NCBI GenBank assembly: GCA_030770425.1
Contig: JASJFT010000157.1
Coordinates: 43,339-107,338 of the forward strand
Length of the DNA stretch: 64,000 bases
DNA from: Darksidea phi
Taxonomy: Eukaryota; Ascomycota; Dothideomycetes; Pleosporales; Lentitheciaceae
Reading direction: 5' to 3'
The notes below the pieces were generated by a model. It did no database searches. It was given only the letters and a program-made list of their open reading frames with translations, and was not told the origin of the DNA. Position numbers and translations under genes: made by a program. Shown here piece after piece: positions 1 to 13,281 of this stretch (position 1 is its first letter; the number at the start of each line of letters is the position of its first letter).

Positions 1-2900
1 CGAGCAGCCGTCTATATACGGCACCGGCACCGGCACCACGCCCGGCGTGAAACATGTCGTGCTCTCGCCGCTTCAGCAGAAGGGTGGCATTCCATGGCGA
101 GCCTTGGCCCCAAGCTCGCAGCACGCCCAAACACCTCTCCGCCTGTCCGGACTGTGCCTCTCGGCGCGCTGACCAGACTGACAAAGACGGCCCAAGAATG
201 GATGCATACGAAACCCCCCAGGCCAAGAATACGCCCAGCCCCAAGCTCTCCCAGCTGCACTTCGCACGAGAGTGAGTACGAGGCTATTGCCTGCGTGGAC
301 CCGGCCAGCTGCTCGGCACCCAAGCAGCCTGCGCGCCTTGGAGACATGTCCGCCCGGCTCCACTCGTGCTAGGGCCTCGGCGATAAGCTTGGTGTCTTTT
401 CACTTTAAGCTTACTTGCTCGGTACCCGCTGCCCACTCTAGCTTTGGCTGCCACGCTGACGGAATGACGGGTATACAGGTTGAGTCTCTTGCCCTTTTCC
501 ACCATGACTGCGAAAATCCTTCACGCCCGAGGGGCAGGCCGGACGTCGGTACGGAGAAGCTGACCGCCTTTCGCCAGCTGCAGCCCGCGAGGCATTGGCC
601 TGGTCACCGTATCCGCTCCTTAGCCGGCCCCGCCGTCGATGATTCAATCGCTTGGGGACAAGCCTTCGTTACACATGCCCAAGGCAGCGTCTCAGCTGTC
701 CACGGCACGACAAAGGCAACAGACGCCCGCGTCGAGAGTTATTGGCCCAGGCCCCACACAAGCATGCCAAGCTGCAAACGCGCTTTTCGTTTCGACAACT
801 TGGCCAAGCCGAGCATCATCATCAACGGGCTCGAGCATCGGATCGCGGAGCCTGGCCGCGTCAGCGTGGGAGCTAACAGCCAGCTGCGCTGCAAGTCTCT
901 CTGCTTCTTGCGCCCGACACATGGTTCTGCCCCCCCAGGAGTCGTGGACAGGTGTCCTTAGGCGCGCAGTGGAGCACGAAGAAGCTGTCACCGTCGTGCC
1001 AATGCCGCGCTAGGATACATGAGTGTTAGAAGTGCGCCTTCATAGGCACATGTCATACGATGTGAGTTCGACTTGGAAAAGGGATCAGCCGGCTTCGCTT
1101 CTAAGGTTCCAGATAAGGTTAAAGACGGTTAAGCATAAATCGCTGACCCGCCGTCCCGCCTGCCCATCCATACAGCGTCACCATAGCAAGCCACGCGCTG
1201 GAATGAGCAATTCTGCTCGAGTCCAACCAGCAGCTGCGAGCGCCCCCACCTCGCAGCATCGTTAGTAATGATAACCGCATCCGCGCGTCGCCATCAAGTA
1301 ATGTCTACATGTCTCTTGCATCTCTGCACGCGACGAGCCTCGGTGCCAATCCCAATCATGACTCGCTGGTGGCCTTCGCGGGACGACGGCACCGAGGAAG
1401 AATTAAGGTAGGCCAAGCAATTGGCCTTGTGCGATAGCGCCCGATCTTTCCCAACTTCCAACGAAACGCCTCCATGACGCCGGAAGAGGTACGCCAAGCT
1501 GCGCTTCGTGATTAACCTGCCAGTCCGGTGCTGTTGCGATAGGGTTAAATGAATTCAACGGGCGCCGCGACACGAAAACCGGGGTTCGTGAACGCAGACA
1601 GGCGCGCGACCCAAATTAAGCCTATCCTCGCTACCACTCCGTAGAAGCCAACGTCATTCGCCCAAAGTCGAGATGATCCAGGACCTGGCGCTCTCGTTTC
1701 GTTTACGATGCACTTGGCCCCTTGGGTCGGGGAGTGCGCCGGCACGCCTTGCAGGAACTCCGGACGCGAGCCGTTTATATCAGAACCTAATCCGACCTTC
1801 CTACAGCCTTGGAGCCAGCTCCTTGTCAACCTTCCGTGCAGTTAGACTTACTCTGGAAATAGTGCACGCCTTACGCCAATGTGGCAATGGGCGCGTCGCA
1901 TAAGGGCTTGGTCTGGCAATCTGATCGCAAAGTTTTCTCTTCGTACGCTGCTACGCTCCACGGCCACTTCATGACCGCACGCTTACATAGTAGTCTCCGG
2001 CTTTGCTGCTTCGTCGTCCACCTCTTCGACCCTAGTACTCCCCGGGTCAGGATGCTCGTAAACTAAGCTTAATGCAGTCAATGTGCACAACGCGCACCTT
2101 CATCATCACTTTTCCGACAGAAGGTCGTTCACTTTGTTTTTCAGTTGAGCTGGAAGTGTGGAGCTGATTTGCGCGCCCACCAGGATCTGGCTGCGTTGCA
2201 TTGAGTGTAATCATTTCAGCCCCCAATATGGCAGGTATCACCAGGTATATTGCGGCACATACTGTGCCGTAACCAAGAAGCAGCATAATAACGGGTGGGT
2301 CTTGCTCCGGAACGTACGTGGATTTGTGCAGAGTTACCGGGAAGTCTACGCGCCACCTAGCACACGATGCTCATTTCTAGGCGCGACATTCATTTTACCA
2401 TGGATATCGCCGCTCGATATCCCATGAAGCATGGATCATCGCGACGTCGATCTGCTAAGAATAAACCCGTCCTGCCTTCGCCCCAACGAATCGCACGAGT
2501 CGTACGAGAGATGTGGCCAATCACAGCACACTTGGCCACACCGTTTGCTGCTTGCTTTCATGGGCGTACGGGGTAGAGCGAAGCAGGCAAACACTGTGCA
2601 CTGCGTTCATTCCCCTATCCGGGCTTCATCTTATCTCGGTACATTTTCTCGGGTTCCAATCATTCGCGTTTGTGGTCGACTTGGACTGACGAAGCGTCAA
2701 CGCCAAGACGACTTAAGAAACCTAAAGGGATACAACAAACGCGATGGAGCTTAGGGCCAATGCTTTGCCTTTGAAAGGAAAATGCCTATTGTAAGCTTAA
2801 GCCCAAATCTCGCCTCACTATACGGACCCCTGTCATCCTTGCAGGGTTGACTTTTGATCCTGCTGCGTTTACCCCCACGACCGAGCGGAGCCTCAGCTTC
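1..2900. other. Gene-poor left arm, no supported gene
   Basis: Reading frames up to 229 codons occur on both strands, but they overlap heavily, start at arbitrary ATGs and show no recognisable domain, signal peptide or splice pattern. Base composition is mixed and not strongly AT-rich. I see no terminal repeats, transposase motifs or RNA genes. It may be long intergenic DNA or eroded coding sequence. Confidence 0.5.
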
Positions 2901-5900
2901 CTTTCCTTCTCATCCTCAGACATGACCAGACGACAAATTACATGTCGGCTCTACCGATCATCGAAAGAGTCGTTTACAAGAGATAAGCGTCAGCAAAGGG
3001 CTTGGTAAGCAAATCTATAATGAGAAACATGTGCGCATACTACGCCGCAATGCCTCCGCAGACTGATCAAACGCAACATAATCTTGCGGCACTGAAACAT
3101 CCCATTTCCGAAGAAACGCTCTCACTTGCAGCAAGCTGTAAGGCCCTCCGCTGCGGAGCAATAGAGATGTATTGAATCTAATCACCTATATGCTTACGTA
3201 CAGCATCCACCGTAGCCCAATTTGTGTGACTGCGTGATAATATATCGGCTTAAACAAGTTCTATAAGAGCATTATAGTATATCTCTATGAAGTTAAGTTG
3301 AGGAAAGGCAATAACTTTATAGTATTCGCGAACATTGCGGAGGTTTTGCGTAGTTATAAGGCCTTATAGTATAGAAAACCGTAGCTATGAGAGCAACTAT
3401 AAGTAGGCCTTTTAATAGTATAGTTATTAAGCTGTATACTATATATATATCACAGTAGCGATCCTATAAGGAGTCAGTGCAGTATTAGCCTCCAGTAGTA
3501 AAGGTCACTTACGAAATAGGTGTTAGATGGGTACGATATAGGTAGAACAGGGCCCCTGTAAGGAGCTCGAAAAATAACTGGATATAGAGGTGATAGCGTG
3601 GGCCCCGGCAGGATTTAAAGGAGGCTGGAATTTACTGAAAACTGGGCTCTAAGTGGCTAAAAATAGGGGGATATGCAGTAGGATTCAAAGCGCTGAGCTT
3701 AACCAATTAGGAGCTATAGGTAATGGTAATACGTAACTCAAAGGTGAAGTGCAATAAGGCCAGTATCGGGTTATGAGGCCGACATCTCCGCCCCGTAGGT
3801 ATTTCTGAACAGCTTGCCCACGCCGTAATTAAGGAAGGCATTATCAACAATCTTGCCTTGGTATTGGACTACACAGTCATGCGACAAGCGCGTACTGCTC
3901 ATATTTTCCACTCAAGCCGAAGCAACTACCCCTACCACGTTCACCTAAAGCGAAGGACGCACTGCGAAGCTGACAAGTTGGCAAAACCTCCCATATGTAT
4001 CCTATTACATTATCCAGCAAGCGTGTAGCCTTCGTTGGGTCTGTCGCCAGCATAAACTTCTTAGTTCTCACTTGGTCCTCTCCGAACACGAAGCATTTGC
4101 TTAGTGACTATTCCTTGTAAACGGATGACGCCTTGTCAACAACCTTGATGCGAGGGGTCGATTATAGGCTCTACGAACTTTGCGAAGCAGTTGAAAGGGC
4201 CAACGAAGCCAGGGAGGCTCTTACCACTCTAGTAGCGCAGAGCGTTAACAAGGCCAGCCTACAAACGAATTTCTATCTGGCGAGCTAGCTAGTCGTCCAG
4301 CATGTTATAGAATAGACCCAAAGAGATTAAGATGTATTGGAGTGAGCATGGTAGGTCGAAGCCTTCTTGCCCTGGCATCCTGCAACTAGCACAACTGCTG
4401 AATTACAATTTTCTCCAGCGAAACTTGAAATAGTGGTGGGCTGGAAGGAAGAAGACCTGGGGAATAGGAAAGAACATGGCAACTCCGGCGTGCCGCTAGA
4501 CGCGGGCATGTCGAATAGCGAATCGAGTCGTTTCTTCAGAAAACTCACGAGACTCTATTCGTAAAGGAAGCCATCTTCAAACACTTAATCACGACGGCGT
4601 TCCTGTTAGAAACTCCACTGGCTTGTACACCCAAAGCTCAACCTCGAAACGGACCGCAGCCTTACCGAGACAACTAGAGGTGCGAATCAGGACCAGCAAC
4701 TAGGCGAACCCTCCAAAAAGCCGTCAAGAACATGTGCGACGACTATACGTGAAAGATCCCATTCTCGCGTCGCGATACAGAGGGATGTGTCGCCCTTGCG
4801 CAGAGATAGACAAATGGCGCGTTCTTGAGGATCCTCCTCATTACGCGGGGCTCTCCGGCGATAGCATGGATAGATTTATCGCTTTTGCGGATGCGGTAGA
4901 CGGGGGTAATAAAGACTGTGCTATAGCAGATGAAAGCTCGTCGCTGAACTGAACAATTGACAAGCAAACGCATCAATAGCTAAGTATGAGCTGGTTAATT
5001 ACAATACTCCACCACCTGTCGTTTAAAGCAACGTGCCAAGCATAGAGAAGCACCTTTGGAAGCTCGTGTGACGGCTCCATACACGAGCTGAGCCATCTCT
5101 AGAGCCAGATACGCACCTACAGGTGTATAGCTCCTCAATAATGCGCTTGTGCAGCACCAACTCGATATAATCATACTTGCTACCGCATGAAACCACCACA
5201 ATAGCCTCCAGTTCGCCTGCCTCCAAAAGTTCTGCACTTCCGCACATGTTAGCTATTCATTCTAGCCTTAAAAGTCCCTACCATGCGGCGACTTGCCTAT
5301 CCATTGCACTTGCCCTCATCGCCCGAGCAACCAAAGTCTCGTGTTAGGAATTTTCTTGTCCTCGGAGACTTCAATAGAGGCTGCGCGCACTTGGGTCGGG
5401 TCCGGGATAGCTTCTGGGGCGACCACTGGGGCCGGAGTCGCCATGGTGTTGACTGCGGGGCCAATGGCAACAATAGTAAGGAGTTTGGCTAAGTACGTTT
5501 TAGGTGTTGTGAGGTTGGAATCCCTAGATAAAATGAAGTTTTCCAAATAGTCATGCCGCTAGATCAGCTTCAATGCCAGGGGAGGTGGGAACTAAATAGG
5601 CATAAAGGAGTTATGACCCGATTTATCCTACTCTATGCTTCTACCTCACTTCATAAAAGCTATCCTGACTGAATTTATACTTTTATATCCCTCATACGTT
5701 CCAACTATCTTCGCCGGACTCCGAAAGCGTGTTTGGACTCTTTACAGTTAGGTAGTGTTGGAATGTAGAGTGGAGCGATCAACATTGGACGCCGCACCAC
5801 AGACTAGAATAACCCACAATTCCTTTTTCTAGAAACGATGATTAGTTAAGGTCTAGGGTACATTGTTCGGATATCATCAGGAAGAGAAAACATTGAAAAT

Positions 5901-7100
5901 GTGTGTAGTTGGCGCTGGTATTGAGATTGGAAAGAATGCGCTGGGCGTAATGTTGATTGATGACTACCAACTGAATGGGACAATATGCACTAGGTTGAAT
6001 CATGTCATGTCTCAACATCTTTCTCGCGTCAATTTCGATCAGTGCTTCCACTTCCTGCTTTTATCTGAAACATCATTCCATCTGACCTCTCAATTCCAAG
6101 CTTATTATTTCATCTCGAACAAACCCCTTCTGAATATAGTGTGATCCCTATACTGCATCACCCTTCTATCGATAGAAGCAAAACCATGGGAGAAGAAACC
6201 GGATTGAAGTACAGCACCGAGGAATCCTCAACGTAGACATTATAGTCGTAGTGAGCTTTACGCAGACGTTACCGGAATAACAATGTCTTGTTTCGTGGGC
6301 AACAACATAAGAATACAGGTCATATCTCCTACTTTATCCGGAATTCAAATATCTTAGGAGCTTCTCCCCTCTCAGCAATGTCAAGAGCGAACTGTAGCCG
6401 GGCTGATTAGCTTGCGTTCTAACTGTGAAGTCTCCATTTATTTACCCGTATAGAGCGCGTTGTTGAACACCATCTGCTCCCACCGGGCGAGCTATTACTC
6501 CTGGAACCCCAATGTCTGCCGAATTCGGACGAGGTGTTGAAGAATCTCTGGCTCACGGCTCTCCACCCGATCGCGAAGCACTTGACCGCGGGGTACATGT
6601 GAGCGCCGGGTTTTACTGCAACTCCCCAGAAAATTCGACCGTTTTAAAACGGGACGGATGCGCCTCGAAAAGTATACTGCCTCAGGAATAGAAAGGTAGG
6701 TTATGCTAGGCGTCGTTCGTGCTTGGCATTGCATGTGATCATGCCCAACACTGCTAGCGACACTACCTTATTGACGAAGAAGTTGGTTCTATCTGGCGAT
6801 GGGAAGGTGAAGAAGAGCCGGGCTGCGAGTTCCTAGATGTTACGCTGAATAACGTCACCACTCTGTCTGCGTCTGTGGACACTCCATCTGGTCCATCTCT
6901 CACGGTGCGAATCAGTATGCGAACTACACTACGTAATCGTAAATATGCTAAGACATGAAGTGTTTGCCTATAACGGCTTTTCGGGCTATGTAGATGAATA
7001 AAAATTGTGAAGGTAATGCTTGACCATCGAGATAGAAAATTTGAAGCGCAAAGTCATCCAAGCTACCACTCCGGACGGCTCTTTTCAGCAGGCTTTTTTT
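2900..7100. repeat. AT-rich, stop-dense, RIP-like degenerate DNA
   Basis: The stretch is rich in TA dinucleotides and stop codons in all frames, most strongly at about 3230-3480, where TATAGTA/TTATAA words recur and a 14-bp perfect palindrome lies at 3355-3368. No frame exceeds about 95 codons and no transposon protein can be recognised. Such decay is what repeat-induced point mutation (C-to-T at CpA) leaves in Pezizomycotina repeats. Calling it an old transposon nest is inference, because no terminal repeats were found. Confidence 0.45.
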
Positions 7101-7874
7101 TAAAAAATTTAGGAGGAATCTCCTTCCTCTCCGTTATGCCACCTTCACTGCCACCCTCACTGCCAAGCGACCTTTAGCAAGTCACGATTGCAGCCATACC
7201 TTTATGCGCTGGGTTTCTGCAGGGGTAATGCAAATTTCCCGCTTTATCTTGCTTTTTGGTCGCAGCTGAACGCCAATCCGGTTAGTGCATATCTCAAGCA
7301 TTCAGCTCGTAGGTTTGGTTGGCCGATCTTCAAGCATGCTTCAGCCCCACTCGCTATACGAAGCACTTCGCGATTTTTTTTAATTGCAGGATTAAAAGGC
7401 GTATCGATCGTGCCATCGTTGACTTCAGGGTTGTGCCAATGCCGCGCCGTGATATTCAGAAGGGCTGCATCGTTAAACAACGTCGAGATGCGGTTGGGGC
7501 AACACAAAAATTTGAAGGGCATCGAAACAGGCTACAATGGTGTTCTCATCGCGATAGCCTTCAAAACTTTATGCGTTGTCAAAGCAGACAGGATAATGTT
7601 CCAATTGGACGACTCTGTGCCCTGGGGGGCTTAGACAACCGCCGAAACACCCCCTGCACGTTGTGATACTTTTGCCTACCGTATCTCAGCTCTTCGTGCT
7701 GTGCTACTTTAACATCCCTCGTGCCCTCAGATTCTCTCTTTTGTCTTGCACCTCACTCTTTTGTGCACACACTCGTTTCTCTTCACCGTACTTGTTGCTC
7801 TTCTGACTATCAAAACTGTCTCTCAAATATTGTGTAATAATTAGTATCTCCGAAAAGAAAAGAAAAACCTGGAC
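7100..7874 (+). promoter_or_regulatory. Upstream region of the membrane-protein gene
   Basis: A stretch of 148 codons is open at 7188-7634, but it has a comparable open frame on the opposite strand and no recognisable motif, so I do not call it a gene. From about 7690 to 7815 the plus strand becomes pyrimidine-rich (CTCT/TTGTCT tracts), a common feature just upstream of fungal start codons, followed by an A-rich leader up to the ATG at 7875. Confidence 0.4.
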
Positions 7875-9186
7875 ATGGGATACCCAGCCTTCCTCATCAG
7901 TACGATTGCCATCCTCCCATTGGCCCGGGCCATTGCCTTTGGTGGTCCCGCACCTACGGGGACGGCTACCAATGCTGATCGTGCTGTCGCCGCACGGGAA
8001 CCGGAACCCACCAAAGGGCCTTCGATTGCAGAATTGCGAAGACGAGCATTTGATCTTAGCTACGAGACTTGTGGATGGGTTGACGGCGACTCTTGTAGGG
8101 ATACTGCTTAATCTTTGTCTTAATTGCCGTTAACAACTAGCAGCTTCTGGGGTGACATGCAATTTGGGACAGACATGTATGCTGTACACAGCCAGCGGCG
8201 TCGGCATGGCCGGTTGCTGCGACGGCTCCGATACTCAAGGGTGTGCATGGGCGAATAGCTGCGTCGATTACGATGCATACAACGCTGGTAGCTGTGACTC
8301 GGACTGCTTGTTCAACACATTCGTCCGCAAGTGCACTGACATCACTGCGCCATACTGCGTTACCTGGACCTATCCTTCGGACAACGTCGCGGACTATGGG
8401 TGCGTTGCCACTATTGCGGGCGTCGAGACAGTCTTGCAAGAGCTCACTGATGTCTCGACGGCCTCGCTTAGTTTGCCCACTATCAGTGGAGGCGCAGTAA
8501 CTGGGTGGGACGGTGAGGCATCTGCGATTTCGGATTCTTCGGACCTTTCTTCGGATTTTTCTTCAGACCTTTCTTCAGACCTATTCACCACCAGCGAAAG
8601 TGGTAGTACTGCAACCACGGGAGTCCCTTCATCCGGCAGTAGCTCTAGCAGCAAGAAGAGTAAGAAGAAGGTCGGCGTAGCATTGATAGCGGGAGCTGTA
8701 GTCGGTGCTCTAGTCCTGCTTTTCGCCATCGGAGCTATCATCATTTTCATTTGCGCCAAAAAGAAGAAGTCCAAACAGCTTGCCGCAAACCAGCAAGCCA
8801 TTGCCGCAGCTCAAGCAAGCCGCCCCCAGTCAGCCTATCCACCACAGCAACCGCAGATGCAGCAGCCTGTCGCACCGATGCCACCGCCTCCGCAAACGCC
8901 GCAGCCGTACTACGAAGGCTACTTTTCCCCACAAAGTCAGCAAGACCAGAAATACAACCCGCAGACTCAGACGCATGAGTATGGTCTTCAATCACCGGTG
9001 TCGAATCCGCCCACACCGGCACCCGCTTATGTGCAACCATACTATGCAGCTCCGCCGACGCCAACGCAACCACAAGTTTATACCGCGAGGGAACCTACTC
9101 CGGGAACACACGAGGTGGACGCGATAACCGTGCCTCGTCTGCCGACGGGACATCAGCCGGTATATGAAATGGGGCCTGGCAAGTGA
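7875..9186 (+). CDS. Cys-rich single-pass membrane protein, function unknown
   Basis: Two exons, 7875-8094 and 8141-9186, give 421 aa. The ATG at 7875 opens a signal peptide (residues 1 to about 20, hydrophobic core FLISTIAILPLA). A Cys-rich extracellular domain at about 66-165 begins YETCGWVDGDS and carries paired cysteines (GCCDGS, CVDYD, YCVTW). A Ser/Asp/Thr-rich stalk contains four or so SSDL/SSDF units. One transmembrane helix lies at about 252-278, followed by KKKK and a Pro/Gln-rich cytoplasmic tail of about 140 residues. The layout recalls fungal cell-wall sensors (Mid2/Wsc-like), and I recall similar uncharacterised proteins in Pezizomycotina, but no WSC domain is visible. The 46-nt intron has a tandem TAGCAG acceptor, so a 420-aa form is equally possible. 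Confidence 0.8.
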
Positions 9187-10317
9187 TGTAATCTTAACAT
9201 GTCCAAGCCGCGAGACGTCATTTCGTTTCAAAACCTTTCTTATGTATTTCTCTTTTACTGTTAGCGACGCCTTCTCTCAGGGGTAGTTGGTAGGGCTGTC
9301 TGTAATGTGCAAGCGTATGTACTCCGCATGAACAATGGCTTACAGGACGGGAAACATCAACAGGGCTTTTGTCGGATCTCCCGTCTGGTAGGATGACCCT
9401 CTCCTAGCATTGTTACCTGAACCTCAATATTAGCAATCCATACGAAGATGCACGATCCTAGGTCTTGCCTTGGGCTCGGGAGGCGGGTATATACGAAGCT
9501 GAGGCCTCTAGGGGGAACCACCATTAGAATGGATTGGTCGTCGATATGGCCCCCAGGAGGCAGTGTGGGTATGGGCCTTATTTGGTGGTTAGTTAGACAC
9601 GTTATAAGTTATTTACTCTGATGAATCAAATGTTGCAATGCTAGTTTGATTATGCGTTTTTGCAGAGTTTGGCAATCGGCACAAGCAACGCCTATTTCAT
9701 GCTGCCTTTGAACAGCCCTTCTACAACACAAAAAACAACTTGGCGTTTGTACCCATGTTCATCTTTCGAAGAGATTGCCCGCGGCTTGCCAAAGTAGCAG
9801 CGATAAGCGCATACGAACACTGCGATACCGAGCCTATTCGTCCGGAGATTAACAGTTATCTTCTACATCTTTCGATATTCCGAAATAGTTCTTGCTCTTG
9901 GACCTACAGTTCTTTCGGAAATGACGGGTTCCGAATCTCGAATGCGTGTTGTGGCTTGATATGCACCCTGTTCTGCGCGCTACCGGATCGGCGCTCACGT
10001 CAACCCAGGATCTGATGTCGCCATCCTCATCTGAATGCACGCGAACTCCACCCACGCCAATGATGGGCACCCTTTTATTTCCGCGGTAACTGTACCTGGT
10101 TTTGGGCGTTTCTTGGTCGGGTACAGTGATGAAACGAGCACAATGCAACGGAGAATGCTTCGTTTACGGATGTTCAGCGTGATGCCTGCATGCCGGTAGG
10201 GTTTAATGGGAAGCATAGAGGTAATGACATGTTCTCTCTTGATTTAAACATAAGCGTGGAGCTTCACTCTTCCTTCCATTGGAGTACATCTATAACCGCG
10301 GTTCGCAGCCCTTCACG
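9187..10317. other. Intergenic region upstream of the transporter
   Basis: About 1.1 kb between two plus-strand genes. It holds the 3' flank of the membrane-protein gene and the promoter of the transporter. Reading frames of 70-99 codons on both strands overlap each other and lack recognisable content. No repeat or RNA gene was seen. Confidence 0.5.
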
Positions 10318-12049
10318 ATGGCTACCATCACCACATTGGACAAGGACATCGAGACCGTTCAACCCTCCGCACCTGTATCTTCGGAAACCTCCTCACAACT
10401 AGACGATACCTATGAAGCGTACAAGAGGAATCAAGGCCTTGAAGTCGACGCTACAGAAGCGAAGCGGGTCCTCAGAAAGATCGATTTTCATGTTGTGCCA
10501 ATCCTTTTCTTCACGTATTTATTGCAATATCTGGACAAAAATGGTATCAACTACGCAAGCGCTTTTGGTCTCGAGGAGGGAACAAATCTGTCGGGGCAGG
10601 ATTATTCGTGGTTGGGTGAGTCAATGAACCTCAATGGTAAAATGCAAGCTCATTATTGAAGGGTCGATCTTCTACTTCGGATATCTTCTAGGACAGTATC
10701 CTTCCGGCTATTTGCTTCAACGCCTTCCGATAGCAAAGTTTCTCGGCTGCACAACGCTCGGTGAGTGTCTTCTGGAGCCAGGCAGTAACATGCATTGATA
10801 TTGCTCAGGATGGGGTGTTATCCTCCTAACCACGCCCGCCTGTAGCAACTTTGGCGGCATGGCTACAAACCGCTTTCTACTCGGCCTGCTTGAATCCACC
10901 GTCAACCCTGGTTTTGTCTTGATTATGAGTATGTGGTATACAGGCGCGGAGCAACCTCTCCGCCTGGAATCGTATTACTGCACCAACGGCATTGCTACAA
11001 TGTTTGGCGGTCTGATCGGTTACGCTGTCGGCCACATTACCACAGGCCTGGCACGGTGGATGTATGTTTTCCTGATCCTCGGCTCGGCGAGTATAGTGAT
11101 GGGAATCGTCACGCTTCTCTTCCTCCCAGATTTGCCGACCACGGCCCGGTTCTTGAATGAGCGCCAGCGCATCATCGCTGTCGAACGGGTCGCAGCAAAT
11201 CGGCAAGGCGTTAAAAACCGGCATTTCAAAAAGTACCAGGCATGGCAAACACTCTACGATCCCAAGACCTGGATCCTGTTTGTTATGGCCGTTGGCGCCC
11301 AGATACCCAATGCCGCGCTCACAAGCGTGATTCTTCCCCGTCACACTCTTATAATGCCGTAGACTAATATCTTCCAGTTTAGCTCTTTGATAATCAAATC
11401 CTTCGGTGTCGATACCCTCGGAACTCAATATTTGCAAATTCCGGGCGGCGCTGTTCAATTCCTCTCCCTCATAACCGGTGGGTTCATTTGCACACGCTGG
11501 CCCAACTCGCGCTGCATCACAATGACTGTCGCCAATCTGCTCTGCATCCTTGGCGCCTCCATGCTTGTCACCCTTCCTGCTTCTAACAAATGGGGCCGTC
11601 TGGTTGCTCTCTGGCTGTGTTATTTCCAGGGCCTCGGTTTCAGCATGAGCCTGACGATTGTGAGCAGTAACGTAGCGGGATATACAAAGAAACAGTTGAC
11701 GGGCGCGGCATTGTTCACTGGGTATTGCGTGGGAAATATAATCGGGCCGCAGACCTTTAAGACGAGTGAGAAACCGGGGTATCATAGTGCTTATATTGCG
11801 TACGTATTCCCTCTCGTGTAGGAAGTGTAGGACAGGCTAATGAGATGCAACAGGATGTTGATCGGATACTGCGTCAAGCTGATCGCGGTGCTAATGCTTT
11901 TTGCTTACATGTGGAGCGTCAACAAAAAACGAGATCGTGAGTCGGCAAGTGGTATCCATCTGACGGACGAGGAGGAGAAGGCTGCGGTGGAAGCTGGAAT
12001 GCACGATGTCACGGAGATCGACAACAAGGGGTTCAGATACATACTGTAG
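10318..12049 (+). CDS. MFS anion:cation symporter, DAL5/allantoate-permease type
   Basis: Five exons, 10318-10615, 10662-10760, 10809-11326, 11378-11799 and 11854-12049, give 510 aa. The family imports organic anions such as allantoate, ureidosuccinate, nicotinate or other carboxylates across the plasma membrane; the substrate cannot be told here. After a hydrophilic N-terminus (about 60 aa) the first helix region reads LQYLDKNGINYASAFGL, close to the family signature LDKxxLNYAS. FYFGYLLGQYPSGYLLQR and NRFLLGLLESTVNPGF also match family blocks. The second half has IKSFGVDTLGTQYLQIPGG, and the C-terminus DNKGFRYIL resembles the usual ending. All five exons join in frame, so the gene looks intact. 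The third intron uses an unusual GTGATT donor but has a good GACTAAT branch site. Confidence 0.88.
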
Positions 12050-13281
12050 TCCCTATAGAAGCCTCTCCAACACCCAAGGATACTGAATGGAAGCACATCA
12101 AACATTTTTCAATCTGAGACTGTTCTAAATTGCACCCAACTCACTAGCATCACAGCAGCTTCTCTCTTCCAAACCTATCGCATGTCTCTCCGTTCCGCGG
12201 CATACTACAAAACACCTCAAAGGTATCGCTGTAACTTACCCCCATCGGTACATCCTAGCTCCGCTTCTCCCGCCTTTCTCGAAGCCCAACTCATCCCAAC
12301 TCTCCTCCCCAGCATCTTTAAATTAAACAGATCCACGCGTCCATGCAGTGCTCCTTTCTACTATCCGCACTTCGAATCCACGGCCTGTATCACCTCAGCT
12401 GCAACCTCATCACAGCGTTCTACAATTGTCCACCAATATTACCGCACGCATGACAAGCCTTCACAAATCGTCAGGCTGCATATTCCTAAACAGGATACGA
12501 GGATGTTGCGTGGAGAGGTGAAACGGGTGGTCCTGACAAATGCCATGTTTCAAGCTGAAGCTGAACTACACCCAAGAACAGCTTGGCGCTTATAGGTGCC
12601 AACCCTAGTCAAAGACGGGTACTGAACGCCACGTGTAAGTGGATATGGGGTGAGGAAATGTGACATTGAAATGTTGGGATAGCGTGGTTGGGAGGATAGG
12701 TCGATCGCGACGTACAAGGTTGGTGCTTGGGGGTTGAGGGACGCGAGTGTATGGAATAACGGACATGTATTCAAGGAGTGGGGACATTGGAGTTGGGCAT
12801 CAACGACGGATATAGACAATGTCGCCAGAATTAGAGTAGGATGTTTGCAACAAATGTATATTTGTGTAACGAGCGTCTGGTTGATTGGGGTATTCTGTGA
12901 GGCGAGACGCGGTGGACTGAGCTATGCTACATGCTAATAGGAAAGGGGTAACTTCAACAAGCCGGATAGAAAAGAAAGGAATACAAAGACCACATTAAAC
13001 TAAAAACACCCTCTGAAACTCAACAAACGTTGTTGCTGACGATGGATCCGACGGAATACTTCCTGCCATCATACTTCCAGGCAACCGAGAAATTAGGTCA
13101 TAACGCCATGGTGCTCCTCATTAAAATTCTTTCGTTCTTCTTTCACATCCTATGCTCAACAACGTCGCCAGTGGATCTTACGTGGATCTGTCATCTATCA
13201 CGTCTTGTGCGCCATTGGCTGCAACTTGCGCGACTTCTATTGATGAAACAAGTGATTTTGATCTTATTGTCTTCGTCATCG
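12050..13281. other. Convergent intergenic region, no supported gene
   Basis: This separates the 3' ends of the transporter (+) and the Ser/Thr-rich membrane protein (-). A 137-codon plus-strand frame at 12182-12595 has no recognisable domain and composition like noncoding DNA. No repeats or RNA genes were seen. Confidence 0.5.

Noticed and set aside
272..961. 229-codon open frame, plus strand
   Set aside because: Overlapped by several frames on both strands, no domain, signal peptide or conserved motif; looks like a chance frame in GC-moderate DNA.
3877..5546. Possible retrotransposon remnants on the minus strand
   Set aside because: Scattered open pieces (for example LPGFVGPFNCFAKFVEPI near 4180) vaguely resemble polyprotein fragments, but no reverse transcriptase, integrase or LTR could be recognised.
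7188..7634. 148-codon frame, plus strand
   Set aside because: Comparable frame on the opposite strand, no recognisable motif, and AT-rich stop-filled surroundings.
12182..12595. 137-codon frame, plus strand
   Set aside because: No domain; lies in the 3' flank of the transporter and has low-complexity Ser/Pro composition.
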